Assembly (NCBI RefSeq): GCF_039536245.1
Contig: NZ_BAAAYN010000082.1
Span: forward strand, 1 to 64,000
Source of the DNA: Cryptosporangium minutisporangium
GTDB lineage: Bacteria; Actinomycetota; Actinomycetes; Mycobacteriales; Cryptosporangiaceae
Direction: 5' to 3'
DNA length: 64,000 bases
Of the stretch, positions 25,666-34,401 are shown one piece after another. Position numbers and translations under genes: made by a program. Numbering within the stretch: position 1 is the stretch's first letter; each line of letters opens with the position of its first letter. The notes under the pieces were generated by a model that did no database searches, was not told the origin of the DNA, and saw only the letters and a program-made list of their open reading frames with translations.

Positions 25666-27054
25666 ATGACGATCGCGACGCTCGACGGGGACCACCCCGA
25701 CGCGAATCCCGGCAGCACGTCCGCCGATCCCCTTGCCGGGGACGCCCCCACGACGACCCGCGGGAGGACCGGTCCGCAGGCCACGGCCGACCCGGTCCAC
25801 GCGGCCGAACCTGTCCTTGCGGCCGACGCGGTGCGGGCTGCCGCCGCCGCCGGCCGGGCGGTGCTCGACGTGGTGGTTCCGGTCCACAACGAGGAGAAGG
25901 ACCTCGAAGGCTCGGTGCGGCGGCTGCACGCGCACCTGACCGCGACCTTCCCCTACCCGTTCCAAATCACGGTCGCCGACAACGCCAGCACCGACAACAC
26001 CTACCCGATCGCCCAGCGGCTGACCGACGCGCTGCCCGGCGTCGTGGTCGTGCACCTCCCACAGAAGGGTCGCGGTCGCGCACTCAAGGAGGTCTGGTCC
26101 GGGTCCGACGCGCCGGTCCTGGCCTACATGGACGTCGACCTCTCCACCGACCTGGCGGCATTGCTGCCGCTGGTCGCGCCGTTGATCTCCGGCCACTCCG
26201 ACCTCGCGATCGGCACCCGGCTGTCCAAGTCGTCGCGGGTGGTGCGCGGTGCGAAGCGCGAGGTCATCTCCCGCTGCTACAACCTGATCCTGCGCGGCAC
26301 CCTGCAGGCGGGCTTCTCCGACGCGCAGTGCGGCTTCAAGGCGATCCGGCGCGACGTCGCCGAGCGCCTCCTGCCGCTGGTGGAGGACACCGGCTGGTTC
26401 TTCGACACCGAGATGCTGGTGCTGGCCGAGCGAGCCGGGCTCCGCACCCACGAGGTGCCGGTCGACTGGGTGGACGACCCGGACAGCCGCGTCGACATCG
26501 TCGCCACCGCGGTCGCCGACTTACGCGGCGTCCTCCGGCTGGGCAAGGCGCTCGCGACCGGCGTGCTGCCGCTGCACACGCTCCGCTCCGAGTTGGGGCG
26601 CAACGCACCGGAGGTCGCGCCGGGCGTCGAGACGGGGCTGGTCCGGCAGCTGCTCCGGTTCGCCGGCGTCGGGGTCGCGAGCACGCTGGCCTACCTGGTG
26701 CTGTACGTGCTGCTGCGGGGAGTGCTGGGCGCGTTCGCCGCGAACCTGCTCGCGCTGCTGATCACCGCGGTGGCGAACACCGCCGCGAACCGGCGGCTGA
26801 CGTTCGGGGTTCGGGGCGCCGAGCGTCGGAGGCGGCAGCACCTCGAAGGTCTGCTCGTCTTCGGCCTCGGGCTGGCGCTCACCACCGGAGCGCTCTCGGC
26901 CCTGCACGCGGCGACGAGCGTCCCCGGCAAGGCCCTGGAGCTCAGCGTCCTCGTCGGCGCGAACCTCACCGCGACCGTGCTGCGTTTCCTCCTCTTCCGC
27001 GCCTGGGTGTTCAACCCACGGCGGGTCCCGTCCCCCACACAGGAACAGCGATGA
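25666..27054 (+). CDS. GT2 glycosyltransferase fused to a GtrA membrane domain
   Basis: 462 residues. After a disordered 60-residue tail comes a GT-A glycosyltransferase domain of the dolichyl-phosphate mannose synthase type (about 65-300), with VVPVHNEEKDL, the DNASTDNT segment and the D-x-D equivalent YMDVDLSTDL. Residues about 325-450 form a GtrA domain with four membrane helices. Such fusions make polyprenyl-phosphate sugars and flip or present them. The gene overlaps the GT39 gene (stop within ATGA), so its product probably supplies that enzyme. Confidence 0.9.
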   Translation: MTIATLDGDHPDANPGSTSADPLAGDAPTTTRGRTGPQATADPVHAAEPVLAADAVRAAAAAGRAVLDVVVPVHNEEKDLEGSVRRLHAHLTATFPYPFQITVADNASTDNTYPIAQRLTDALPGVVVVHLPQKGRGRALKEVWSGSDAPVLAYMDVDLSTDLAALLPLVAPLISGHSDLAIGTRLSKSSRVVRGAKREVISRCYNLILRGTLQAGFSDAQCGFKAIRRDVAERLLPLVEDTGWFFDTEMLVLAERAGLRTHEVPVDWVDDPDSRVDIVATAVADLRGVLRLGKALATGVLPLHTLRSELGRNAPEVAPGVETGLVRQLLRFAGVGVASTLAYLVLYVLLRGVLGAFAANLLALLITAVANTAANRRLTFGVRGAERRRRQHLEGLLVFGLGLALTTGALSALHAATSVPGKALELSVLVGANLTATVLRFLLFRAWVFNPRRVPSPTQEQR

Positions 27055-29252
27055 CTGCGATCACCACACCTCCGACCCCACCGCCCCTCCCGCCGCCGTC
27101 CGTCGACGGTGAGGTGCTGGCCACCGCGTCGGCGAAACCGGCGAAACCGGCGGGGCGGCTCGGACGGTTCCTCCGAGGCCGGGACGAGGACCCCCGCTGG
27201 GTCCGGCCGGCCCTGCTCGGTCTGCTGCTCGGCACCGCCGTGCTCTACCTGTGGGATCTCGGCTCGTCCGGCTGGGCGAACAGCTTCTACTCGGCCGCCG
27301 TCCAAGCCGGCACCGAGAGCTGGAAGGCGTTCTTCTTCGGCTCGTCGGACGCGTCGAACTTCATCACGGTCGACAAGACGCCGGCGGCGCTCTGGGTCAT
27401 GGAGATCTCCGCGCGGATCTTCGGCGTCAACGCCTGGAGCATCCTGGTGCCGCAGGCGCTGGAGGGGGTCGCGTCCGTCGGGCTCCTCTACCTGGCGGTC
27501 CGGCGCTGGTCCGGCCCGGTCGCGGGCCTGATCGCCGGAGCGGTGCTCGCGCTGACGCCGGTCGCCACGCTGATGTTCCGATTCAACAATCCCGACGCGC
27601 TGCTCGTCCTGCTGCTGATCGGTGCGGTCTACGCGACGATGCGCGCGATCGAACGCGCCGCGGTGCGGGCCGGCACCCGGTGGCTGGCGCTGGCGGGTCT
27701 GCTGATCGGGTTCGGCTTCCTCACCAAGATGCTGCAGGCCTTCCTGATCGTGCCGGTGCTCGGCCTGGTGTACCTGGTCGTCGCCCCCACGTCGGTGCGC
27801 CGCCGGATCGCGCAGCTTCTGATCGCGCTGGCGGCGCTCGTGGTCGGTGCCGGCTGGTGGGTCGCGCTCGCGGAGCTGTGGCCGGCCGGCAGCCGTCCGT
27901 ACATCGGCGGCTCGCAGACCAACAGCGTGCTGGACCTGGTGTTCGGTTACAACGGCCTGGGCCGGCTCAACGGCGACGAGGCCGGTAGCGTCGTGCCCGG
28001 CGGCGGTGGCGCCGGTTCCTGGGGCGAGACCGGGCTTCTTCGCCTGTTCAACGCGGAGTTCGGGACGCAGGCCAGCTGGCTCCTCCCCGCCGCGCTGATC
28101 CTGCTGGTAGCGGTGCTCGGCTTCACCGCTCGCGCCGCGCGTACCGACCGGACCCGCGCCGCGATGCTGCTCTGGGGCGGCTGGCTGGTCGTCACCGGCC
28201 TGGTCTTCAGTTACATGCAGGGCATCATCCATCCGTACTACACGGTGGCGCTGGCGCCCGCGATCGGTGCGGTGGTCGGCATCGGTGCGGTCTCGGTCTG
28301 GCGGCTGCGCGGCGAGGACGCCGCCCGCGCGGTGCTGGCGGTCGCGATGGCGGCCACCGCGATCTGGGCTTTCGTCCTGGTCGGACGCGCGGACTGGCAG
28401 TCCTGGCTGCGGTGGATCGTCCTCGCCGGTGGGCTGGCCGTCGCGGTCGGGCTCGCGTTCACGCCGCGGCTGGCGCGGCGGCTCGCGGTCGGGCTCGCGG
28501 CGCTCGCGATCCTGCTCGGGATCGCGGCTCCCGCCGCGTACGCCGTCCAGACGGCGTCGGAGCCGCACTCGGGGGCGATCCCGAGCGCGGGGCCGTCCGG
28601 CGGGTTCGGCGGTGGTCCCGGTGGTTTGGGTGGACGCCAGGGCGGCGGCCGATTCGGCGCCCAGCAGGTGCCGGGTGGGCAGGTGCCGGGTGGGCAGGTG
28701 CCGGGTGGGCAGGTGCCGGGTGGGCAGGTGCCGGGTGGGCCGCAGGGCAGCGGGCAGTTGCCGTGGCAGCAGGGTCGGGGCAACGGCTCTTCGGGGTCAC
28801 CGGGCACGCAGGGGTCACCGTCACCGGGCCCGCAGGGCGGGTTCGCGATGGGCGGCAACCGGGGCGGTGGCAGCCTTCTCAACGGCAGCACCCCGAGCGC
28901 CGAGCTGACCGCGCTGCTCGCGAAGGACGCCGACCGGTACCGCTGGATCGCCGCGACGATCGGCTCCAACTCGGCGGCCGGCTACCAGCTGGCCACCGGT
29001 GACCCGGTGATGGCGATCGGCGGCTTCAACGGCACCGACCCGACGCCGACGTTGGCCGCCTTCCAGGCCTACGTCCGGGCCGGCGAGATCCACTACTTCA
29101 TCGCCGGCGGCACGGGTTTCGGGAGCTCCAGCAGCTCCGGAACGTCCGGGCAGATCACGCAGTGGGTCGAGGAGAACTTCACCGCGACCACCGTCGACGG
29201 AGTCACCGTCTACGACCTGACCCAGTCCGGCTCGGTCCCGACCGAGGAGTAA
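27051..29252 (+). CDS. GT39/ArnT-like polyprenyl-phosphate-sugar glycosyltransferase
   Basis: 733 residues. A Pro-rich cytoplasmic tail is followed by about 11-13 helices (residues 48-510). The first outer loop holds DKTPAALWVMEISARIFG, the catalytic-loop landmark of this C-type transferase family. A Gly/Gln/Pro linker (about 520-610) includes five perfect QVPGG repeats, and an outer C-terminal domain of about 120 residues follows. The family moves a sugar from a lipid carrier to a protein or glycan outside the membrane. Coupled by ATGA to the GT2-GtrA gene. Confidence 0.88.
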   Translation: MTAITTPPTPPPLPPPSVDGEVLATASAKPAKPAGRLGRFLRGRDEDPRWVRPALLGLLLGTAVLYLWDLGSSGWANSFYSAAVQAGTESWKAFFFGSSDASNFITVDKTPAALWVMEISARIFGVNAWSILVPQALEGVASVGLLYLAVRRWSGPVAGLIAGAVLALTPVATLMFRFNNPDALLVLLLIGAVYATMRAIERAAVRAGTRWLALAGLLIGFGFLTKMLQAFLIVPVLGLVYLVVAPTSVRRRIAQLLIALAALVVGAGWWVALAELWPAGSRPYIGGSQTNSVLDLVFGYNGLGRLNGDEAGSVVPGGGGAGSWGETGLLRLFNAEFGTQASWLLPAALILLVAVLGFTARAARTDRTRAAMLLWGGWLVVTGLVFSYMQGIIHPYYTVALAPAIGAVVGIGAVSVWRLRGEDAARAVLAVAMAATAIWAFVLVGRADWQSWLRWIVLAGGLAVAVGLAFTPRLARRLAVGLAALAILLGIAAPAAYAVQTASEPHSGAIPSAGPSGGFGGGPGGLGGRQGGGRFGAQQVPGGQVPGGQVPGGQVPGGQVPGGPQGSGQLPWQQGRGNGSSGSPGTQGSPSPGPQGGFAMGGNRGGGSLLNGSTPSAELTALLAKDADRYRWIAATIGSNSAAGYQLATGDPVMAIGGFNGTDPTPTLAAFQAYVRAGEIHYFIAGGTGFGSSSSSGTSGQITQWVEENFTATTVDGVTVYDLTQSGSVPTEE
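28665..28739 (+). repeat. 15-bp minisatellite, five perfect copies, in-frame
   Basis: Unit CAGGTGCCGGGTGGG repeated five times without mismatch inside the GT39 gene, encoding QVPGG five times in the linker before the outer domain. Being a multiple of 3, copy-number change would alter linker length without breaking the frame. Confidence 0.95.
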
Positions 29253-29267
29253 CGCCGCACTCCGAGA

Positions 29268-29285
29268 GGGCCCGGTCCCGGGCCC
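29268..29285. terminator. Bidirectional hairpin between convergent genes
   Basis: Arms 29268-29275 and 29277-29285 form a tight GC stem 16 nt after the GT39 stop and 16 nt after the stop of the convergent F420-type oxidoreductase gene. It could end both transcripts. Confidence 0.5.
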
Positions 29286-29300
29286 CCAACGCCGCCCGCG

Positions 29301-30317
29301 TCAGGGGGCGGCGCGACGTAGGGCGGCGGCGAAGTCGGCGATCAGATCGTCGCTCGCCTGGTACCCCGGGAAGTACGCGCACACCCGGTCGCACTCGCCG
29401 TACCGGGCGACGATCTCCGCCGCCACCTCGTCCGGCGTCCCGCACACCGCCAGCGTGTCGACCATCTCGTCGGTGACCAGCTCGGCCATCTGGCCCCACT
29501 CCCCGCGCTTCGAGCGGGCGTTCAGCTCGGGCTGCAGGTCGCCCCAGCCCTCGACGTCCAGCACGGCCCGGTAGGCGGGCGTCGACCCGTAGAACGCCAG
29601 CAGGCCGCGCACGCCCCGCGCCGCCGCCAACTCCTCCTCGGTACGGCCGACGCCGACGATCACCTCCGCGATGACCTCGATGTCACCCCGGTCCCGTCCG
29701 GCGGCGGCCAGACCGTCCCGGATCGCCGGTAGCGTCCGTTCCTGCATGTGCCGCGCGGTGTTGAACGGCATCACGAGGACTCCATCGGCGACCTCCGCCG
29801 CCATCCGGTTCATCCGCGGACCCAACGCGCCGACCAGCACCTTGGGGACGCCGTACGGGTTCGGTCCCGGGTCGAACGTCGGGGTCATCAGCGTGTGCCG
29901 GGTGTACTCGCCGCGGAAATCGAGGCGGGTACCGTCCTGCCAGCTGTTCAGGATCGCTTTCGTCGCGGACACCCACTCCCGCATGTGCTCGACCGGCCGT
30001 CCCCACTGCGCGCCGTACCGGTTCTCGATGTGCGCCCGGACCTGCGAGCCGAGACCGAGCCGGAACCTCCCCTGCGACAGCAGGTGCAGGTCGTAGGCGG
30101 CGTTGGCGAGGTGCATCGGACTGCGTGGGAACGCGATCGCGACGTTCGTCATGAGGTCGAGCGAGCACACCGGCGCCGCCGCGACCAGCGGGAAGAACAG
30201 GTCGTGCGCGTTCTCGAACGTGAACACCCCGTCCACGCCTGCCCACTCGAGCGCGCGGGCGCGGTCCGCCGCGTCCACCACCGAGTTCGACAGCATCACG
30301 TCGAGTTTGAGCGTCAT
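29301..30317 (-). CDS. F420-dependent LLM-class oxidoreductase
   Basis: 338 residues, luciferase-like TIM barrel. GRFRLGLGSQVRAHIENRYG and the GVPKVLVGALGPRMNRMAAEVADG segment are typical of actinobacterial F420-dependent members (TIGR03617-like group). The cofactor is inferred from the family; substrate unknown. Transcribed alone, with an upstream divergent DUF1905 gene 50 bp away. Confidence 0.88.
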   Translation of the reverse strand: MTLKLDVMLSNSVVDAADRARALEWAGVDGVFTFENAHDLFFPLVAAAPVCSLDLMTNVAIAFPRSPMHLANAAYDLHLLSQGRFRLGLGSQVRAHIENRYGAQWGRPVEHMREWVSATKAILNSWQDGTRLDFRGEYTRHTLMTPTFDPGPNPYGVPKVLVGALGPRMNRMAAEVADGVLVMPFNTARHMQERTLPAIRDGLAAAGRDRGDIEVIAEVIVGVGRTEEELAAARGVRGLLAFYGSTPAYRAVLDVEGWGDLQPELNARSKRGEWGQMAELVTDEMVDTLAVCGTPDEVAAEIVARYGECDRVCAYFPGYQASDDLIADFAAALRRAAP

Positions 30318-30367
30318 GCACCGTCACCTCTCCCGGAACTGTCACACCGTGGTGCGATGCTGCCGTT

Positions 30368-30670
30368 GTGAGGGTGACCTTCGATGCCGAACTGTGGATT
30401 TGGGACGCTCGGCGTTCCGAAAGCTGGACGTTCGTGAGCCTGCCCGTGGACAGCTCGGAGGACATCCGCGAGCTGGCCGGCGGGGCGCCGCGCGGGTTCG
30501 GCTCGGTGCGGGTGCGCGTCATGGTCGGCGGCAGCACGTGGACGACGTCGATCTTTCCGGACAGCGGCCGCGAGGCCTACGTGCTCCCGATCAAGCGGGC
30601 GATCCGCAAGGTCGAGGGCCTCGACGCCGGCGACACCACCACGGTCACGGTCGAGCTTCTCGACTTCTGA
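30368..30670 (+). CDS. DUF1905 domain protein
   Basis: 100 residues from a GTG. The beta-barrel DUF1905 pattern is clear: FDAELWIWDARRSESWTFVSLP at the start, GFGSVRVRVMVGGSTWTTSIFP in the middle and LPIKRAIRKVEGLDAGD at the end. The family often accompanies YdeI-like proteins; biochemical role unknown. The end overlaps the convergent DUF1990 gene by 26 bp. Confidence 0.92.
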   Translation: MRVTFDAELWIWDARRSESWTFVSLPVDSSEDIRELAGGAPRGFGSVRVRVMVGGSTWTTSIFPDSGREAYVLPIKRAIRKVEGLDAGDTTTVTVELLDF

Positions 30671-31172
30671 GCGCGCTCAGATAGCGGTGGGTGATGAGTC
30701 GTTGGACGTAGCGGCTCACCGGGGCACCGGCGCGCGCGTACCAGGCTTCCGGGCGCACGAAGCCGGTGATCGTGAACGTCACCGGCCCGTCGGCGGGGCG
30801 TTCGAGGACGAACTGCTCCTCGCCCTGCTCCGGGTGCCCGCGGAGCGTCCCGTAGGTCAGCGCCGCCCGGTCGGCGTCGGTGACGAGGTCCAGGATGCGG
30901 ACCGGTGCCGTCAGGACCACCGGCCCCACCCGGAAGCGCTGAACCAGCACCACGCCCGGCGCCAGCACCGGCGCCGTCATCGTCACCCGGACGCCCGACC
31001 GCTCGTGCATGCGCCCGGCGAGCAGGTCGCCGACGGCGGTCGCGAAGTGGTCCGCTCCGCCGAGCGTCGCTCGGTACCCGAAGTGCTCGTAGCCCGGTGG
31101 CCGGTGCCCGCGGCCAAGCGCGCCGACCTCCGGATAGCTGAACGGCACGTCGTTCCAGGCGTCTGCGTCCAC
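30645..31172 (-). CDS. DUF1990 family protein
   Basis: 175 residues from a GTG. The family pattern is FSYPEVGALGRGHRPPGYEHF near the start, then the central VRILDLVTDADRAALTYGTLRGHPEQGEE and the C-terminal YVQRLITHRYL. DUF1990 has a START-like fold and occurs in actinobacteria and plants; function not established. No strong Shine-Dalgarno, so the exact start is uncertain. Confidence 0.88.
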   Translation of the reverse strand: MDADAWNDVPFSYPEVGALGRGHRPPGYEHFGYRATLGGADHFATAVGDLLAGRMHERSGVRVTMTAPVLAPGVVLVQRFRVGPVVLTAPVRILDLVTDADRAALTYGTLRGHPEQGEEQFVLERPADGPVTFTITGFVRPEAWYARAGAPVSRYVQRLITHRYLSALRSREARP

Positions 31173-31273
31173 CCGATCATTCTGCGACCAGGGCCCGCCG
31201 CCCGGGCTTCGGCCGTCCGCCGCCGGCCGCCGTAGATTGGGGTGGCTCGGGCTCGGTGAGCGGAGGAGTGCCG

Positions 31274-32683
31274 GTGACGCTGGTCGACGAAGTGCGGTCG
31301 CTGCTCGGCGCCGATCGGCTGATCGAGGATCCGGACGTTCAGGCCTCCTACTCCCACGACGAGGCCGAGTGGGCACCGCACGGCGCACCGCTGCTGGTCG
31401 TGCGTCCGCGGACCAGTGCGGAGGTCCAGCACGTCGTGCGGGCCTGCCTGCGGCACCGGGTGCCGATCGTGCCGCGCGGCGCGGGCACCGGGCTCTCCGG
31501 CGGCGCGAACGCGCTCGACGGCTGCGTGGTGCTCTCCACCGAGCAGATGACCCGGATCGTCGAGATCGACCCGGTCGAGCGGCTCGCGGTGGCCCAGCCC
31601 GGCGTCGTCAACGAGCAACTCCGGGCCGCCTGCGCCGCGCAGGGCCTCTGGTACCCGCCGGACCCGGCCAGCGCCCCCTGGTCGACGATCGGCGGCAACG
31701 TCGCGACGAACGCCGGCGGGCTGTGCTGCGTCAAGTACGGCGTCACCCGCGATTACGTGCTCGCGCTGGAGGTCGTCACCGGCACCGGCGAGCTGGTCCG
31801 GCTCGGGCGCCGCACCGCGAAGGGCGTCGCCGGTTACGACCTGGCCGGACTGATCGTCGGGTCGGAGGGCACGCTCGGCGTCGTCACCGAGGTGACCGTG
31901 CGGCTACGACCGGCGCGCGCTCCGGAGCGGACCGTCGCCGGCTACTTCGACTCGGTGGTCGCCGCCGGCGAGGCCGTGCGCGCGGTGAGCGAGGCGGGCG
32001 TCGTCCCGTCCGCGCTCGAACTGGTCGACCGGCACTGCCTCGCCGCGGTGGACGCCTGGAAGAACATGGGCCTCTCGGTGGACGCGAACGTCGTCCTACT
32101 CGGCCGCACCGACGCGCCGGGACTCGCCGGGGAGACCGAGGCCGCGACGATGCTGGCGTGCTTCGAGGCCGCTGGCGCGACCTGGGCCGCGCAGTCGACG
32201 GACCAGGAGGAGGCCGACGCCCTGTTCGCTGCGCGGCGGCTGGCCTACCCGGCGCTCGAACGACTCGGCCCGGTACTCACCGAGGACGTCTGCGTCCCGA
32301 AGGCGGCGGTACCGGAGATGCTGGGACGCGTCGAGGCGGCCGCGCGGGCGAACGACGTCCTCATCGCGAACATCGCCCACGCGGGCGACGGGAACCTGCA
32401 CCCGTTGATCATCACGCCGGCCGACGACGACGCGGCCCGCCTGCGGGCCCAGGCCGCGTTCGAACAGATCATCGGCGACGCGCTGGCGCTGGGCGGCACG
32501 GTCACCGGTGAGCACGGAGTCGGGCTGCTCAAGCGCGGTGGGCTGGCCCGCGAGCTGTCGCCGGCCGTCCAGGCGATGCACCGCGCGGTGAAGCACGCCC
32601 TGGACCCGGCGGGAATCCTCAATCCGGGCAAGGTCTTCGCGGAGCAAAAGCAGTCCGCCGAGGGCGCTGCGGGCCTAGCGTAG
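31274..32683 (+). CDS. FAD-binding oxidoreductase, GlcD/lactate dehydrogenase type
   Basis: 469 residues. The PCMH FAD domain (about 35-215) contains VPRGAGTGLSGGANA, GNVATNAGGLCCVKYG and the GSEGTLGVVTEVTVRL landmark. The C-terminal domain has the metal/substrate site IANIAHAGDGNLHP and ends GEHGVGLLKRGGL...NPGKVF. It should oxidise a 2-hydroxy acid such as glycolate or D-lactate. The GTG at 31274 was chosen because GGAGGA lies 6 nt upstream; an earlier GTG at 31256 would include that site. No GlcE or GlcF gene follows. Confidence 0.9.
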   Translation: MTLVDEVRSLLGADRLIEDPDVQASYSHDEAEWAPHGAPLLVVRPRTSAEVQHVVRACLRHRVPIVPRGAGTGLSGGANALDGCVVLSTEQMTRIVEIDPVERLAVAQPGVVNEQLRAACAAQGLWYPPDPASAPWSTIGGNVATNAGGLCCVKYGVTRDYVLALEVVTGTGELVRLGRRTAKGVAGYDLAGLIVGSEGTLGVVTEVTVRLRPARAPERTVAGYFDSVVAAGEAVRAVSEAGVVPSALELVDRHCLAAVDAWKNMGLSVDANVVLLGRTDAPGLAGETEAATMLACFEAAGATWAAQSTDQEEADALFAARRLAYPALERLGPVLTEDVCVPKAAVPEMLGRVEAAARANDVLIANIAHAGDGNLHPLIITPADDDAARLRAQAAFEQIIGDALALGGTVTGEHGVGLLKRGGLARELSPAVQAMHRAVKHALDPAGILNPGKVFAEQKQSAEGAAGLA

Positions 32684-32687
32684 GCGC

Positions 32688-32864
32688 ATGGGCGTCAGCT
32701 CGGTGAGCGCCGCGATCGAGTGGAACTGGATCCTGCGCGGGCGCCCGTGGTGCGCGCACGACGCGGGCGCCGTCGAGGAGGGCGACGGGCAGCACTGGGT
32801 CTGTGCGGAGTGCGGTGCGCTCTGGTGGCATCACGGCACCCCGCCCCCACCGCGCGGCGAGTAG
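32688..32864 (+). CDS. Small zinc-ribbon-like protein
   Basis: 58 residues. It begins 4 bp after the oxidase stop. Cys22-x2-His25 would not be spaced as a classic knuckle but Trp-rich WVCAECGALWWHHG (Cys39, Cys42, His48, His49) looks like a metal site. No good Shine-Dalgarno is seen, so translation may be coupled to the oxidase. Function unknown. Confidence 0.45.
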   Translation: MGVSSVSAAIEWNWILRGRPWCAHDAGAVEEGDGQHWVCAECGALWWHHGTPPPPRGE

Positions 32865-32949
32865 TGGAACCGGCGGCGCCGGTCGCGCGTCCGACGTGGA
32901 CGAGGCACCGCCGGTCGGGCGTGGCCGGCTCGGCGAGCGGGAGGCCGTT

Positions 32950-33531
32950 ATGGCCGCACCGGAGCAGTCCCCGGTTGGTCGCAGGTCGCGGCGGACGGTG
33001 TGGCTGGCCGTCGGAGCGGCGACCCTGGTCGTCGCCGCCGGGGTGGTGGTCGGGATCGTGACGAACCGTGATCCCTGGAGGCAGGGGCACCCGTGGGCGC
33101 GGGGGCACCCGTGCGCGGAGGCGGCGACCGGCGATGCACTTCCGTTCCGCGACCTGGAACATTCCGCCAACGGTGCGAACTGGGTGCGGCCCGAGCTCAC
33201 CGTGGCGCGCAGCCACACCGAGCTGACGACCTTGTGGACGCGGCTCCACGCGGGCCAGCAACCCGTACCGCCGCCGCCGTCGATCGCCTGGTCGCACGCG
33301 CTCGCGATCGGCGTCACGGTCGGCACCCGACCCACTGGCGGCTACCGCGTGGAGATCGAGCGGATCGTGCCGTCCGCGCGCGGCGTCGAGGTGTGCGTCG
33401 TGGAGTACACCCCCGCACGGGGCAGTGCGGTCTCACAGGCCCTGACCCTTCCGTACCAGCTGGTCGAGGCGCCCCGGTTCAACGGATCGGCGCACCTGTC
33501 GATCCGGAAAGAGGCGGGTACTCCCGACTAA
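32950..33531 (+). CDS. PrcB-like (protease complex subunit) membrane-anchored protein
   Basis: 193 residues. A signal anchor covers residues about 17-38. The outer part ends in a PrcB C-terminal domain (about 115-190): THWRL-like turns, then VEVCVVEYTPARGSAVSQALTLPYQLVEAP, typical of the domain named after the Treponema dentilisin complex. GGGAGG precedes the ATG. The stop overlaps that of the convergent trypsin-like protease gene, a suggestive though not conclusive neighbour. Confidence 0.7.
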   Translation: MAAPEQSPVGRRSRRTVWLAVGAATLVVAAGVVVGIVTNRDPWRQGHPWARGHPCAEAATGDALPFRDLEHSANGANWVRPELTVARSHTELTTLWTRLHAGQQPVPPPPSIAWSHALAIGVTVGTRPTGGYRVEIERIVPSARGVEVCVVEYTPARGSAVSQALTLPYQLVEAPRFNGSAHLSIRKEAGTPD

Positions 33532-34307
33532 CGGCCGCGGATCGTCGTCCGGATCCAGTCCGCGCTGACGTCCACCCGCGCGGTCGTCTCCTCGACGAAG
33601 TGCGGGCAGTCCGGCCCGGCGCTCTCGGTGGACACCACCTCGGGCCCGCGGCGGGTCTCCCGGAAGTACGGCGCGCCGGAGTCGTAGAGGCACGCGCTCG
33701 TGCTCGGCGACGGATCCTTCCCGACGACGCCGATCGTGGTCTCGGCGACGCTCTCCACCGTGACCAGACCGGTCTGCAGGTGCTCGGCGGGCTCGGTGGA
33801 GAGCCCGTCCAGCGCACCCCAGCCGGTCAGCCGCAGCACCTCGCCGGCTTTCGGCGCCGTGCGCGCGAGCCGGATGGGCTCGATGCCCTTCCCCGATCGG
33901 CCCACCACCGGCTTCGCCAGCCGCGCCAGCGCGATGTCGTTGACCGGCGACTGGGCCACCGCGACCACGGCAACGTCGACGCCGCCGGGTCCGGAGGCCT
34001 CGACCCGGCCGAGCGTCGCGGTGGTGGGGTACGGCACCCGACCACTCACCCGCTTGCCGTTGACGTCGCGGAAGCAGTGCCCGGCGGTGAGCACCCACTG
34101 CGCCGCGACGAGCGCACCCGAGCACGCGCTGTTCCGCGTGCTGCCGTCCGGGTTCGGGATGCCGGTCATCGTCAGCTTCGTCGAGAACCGGTACTTCCCC
34201 TCCTCGACCGGCACGCCGTTGGCGACCGCGCCGGCGGGAGACGCCGCTCCGATCAGGACGGCACCGACGGTGACGGCGGACAGAGCTAAGGCGGACAGCG
34301 AGCGCAT
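33528..34307 (-). CDS. Secreted trypsin-like serine protease (S1)
   Basis: 259 residues with a Sec signal peptide of 28 residues (cleavage near AGA-VA). The catalytic triad is complete: His77 in LTAGHC, Asp124 in NDIALARL and Ser210 in CLYDSGAPYF. The usual GDSGGP is changed to Y-D-S-G-A-P, which replaces the oxyanion-hole Gly193 by Tyr and Gly197 by Ala. Activity is plausible but may be altered. Two disulfides (Cys62-Cys78 and Cys206-Cys near 234) fit the fold. Confidence 0.88.
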   Translation of the reverse strand: MRSLSALALSAVTVGAVLIGAASPAGAVANGVPVEEGKYRFSTKLTMTGIPNPDGSTRNSACSGALVAAQWVLTAGHCFRDVNGKRVSGRVPYPTTATLGRVEASGPGGVDVAVVAVAQSPVNDIALARLAKPVVGRSGKGIEPIRLARTAPKAGEVLRLTGWGALDGLSTEPAEHLQTGLVTVESVAETTIGVVGKDPSPSTSACLYDSGAPYFRETRRGPEVVSTESAGPDCPHFVEETTARVDVSADWIRTTIRGR

Positions 34308-34401
34308 GCGGACCTTTCGTCGGATGACCGTGCTCCTTCCTACTCGGCCCGGTTCCGCTCCGCTCGCGAACAGACGGAATTCCGTCGATCTCCGGCGCCG
34401 C

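Noticed and set aside
26328-29252. 974-residue form of the GT39 enzyme
   Set aside because: The extra 241 residues are a frame shadow of the GT2-GtrA gene; the ATG at 27051 overlapping the previous stop is the proper start.
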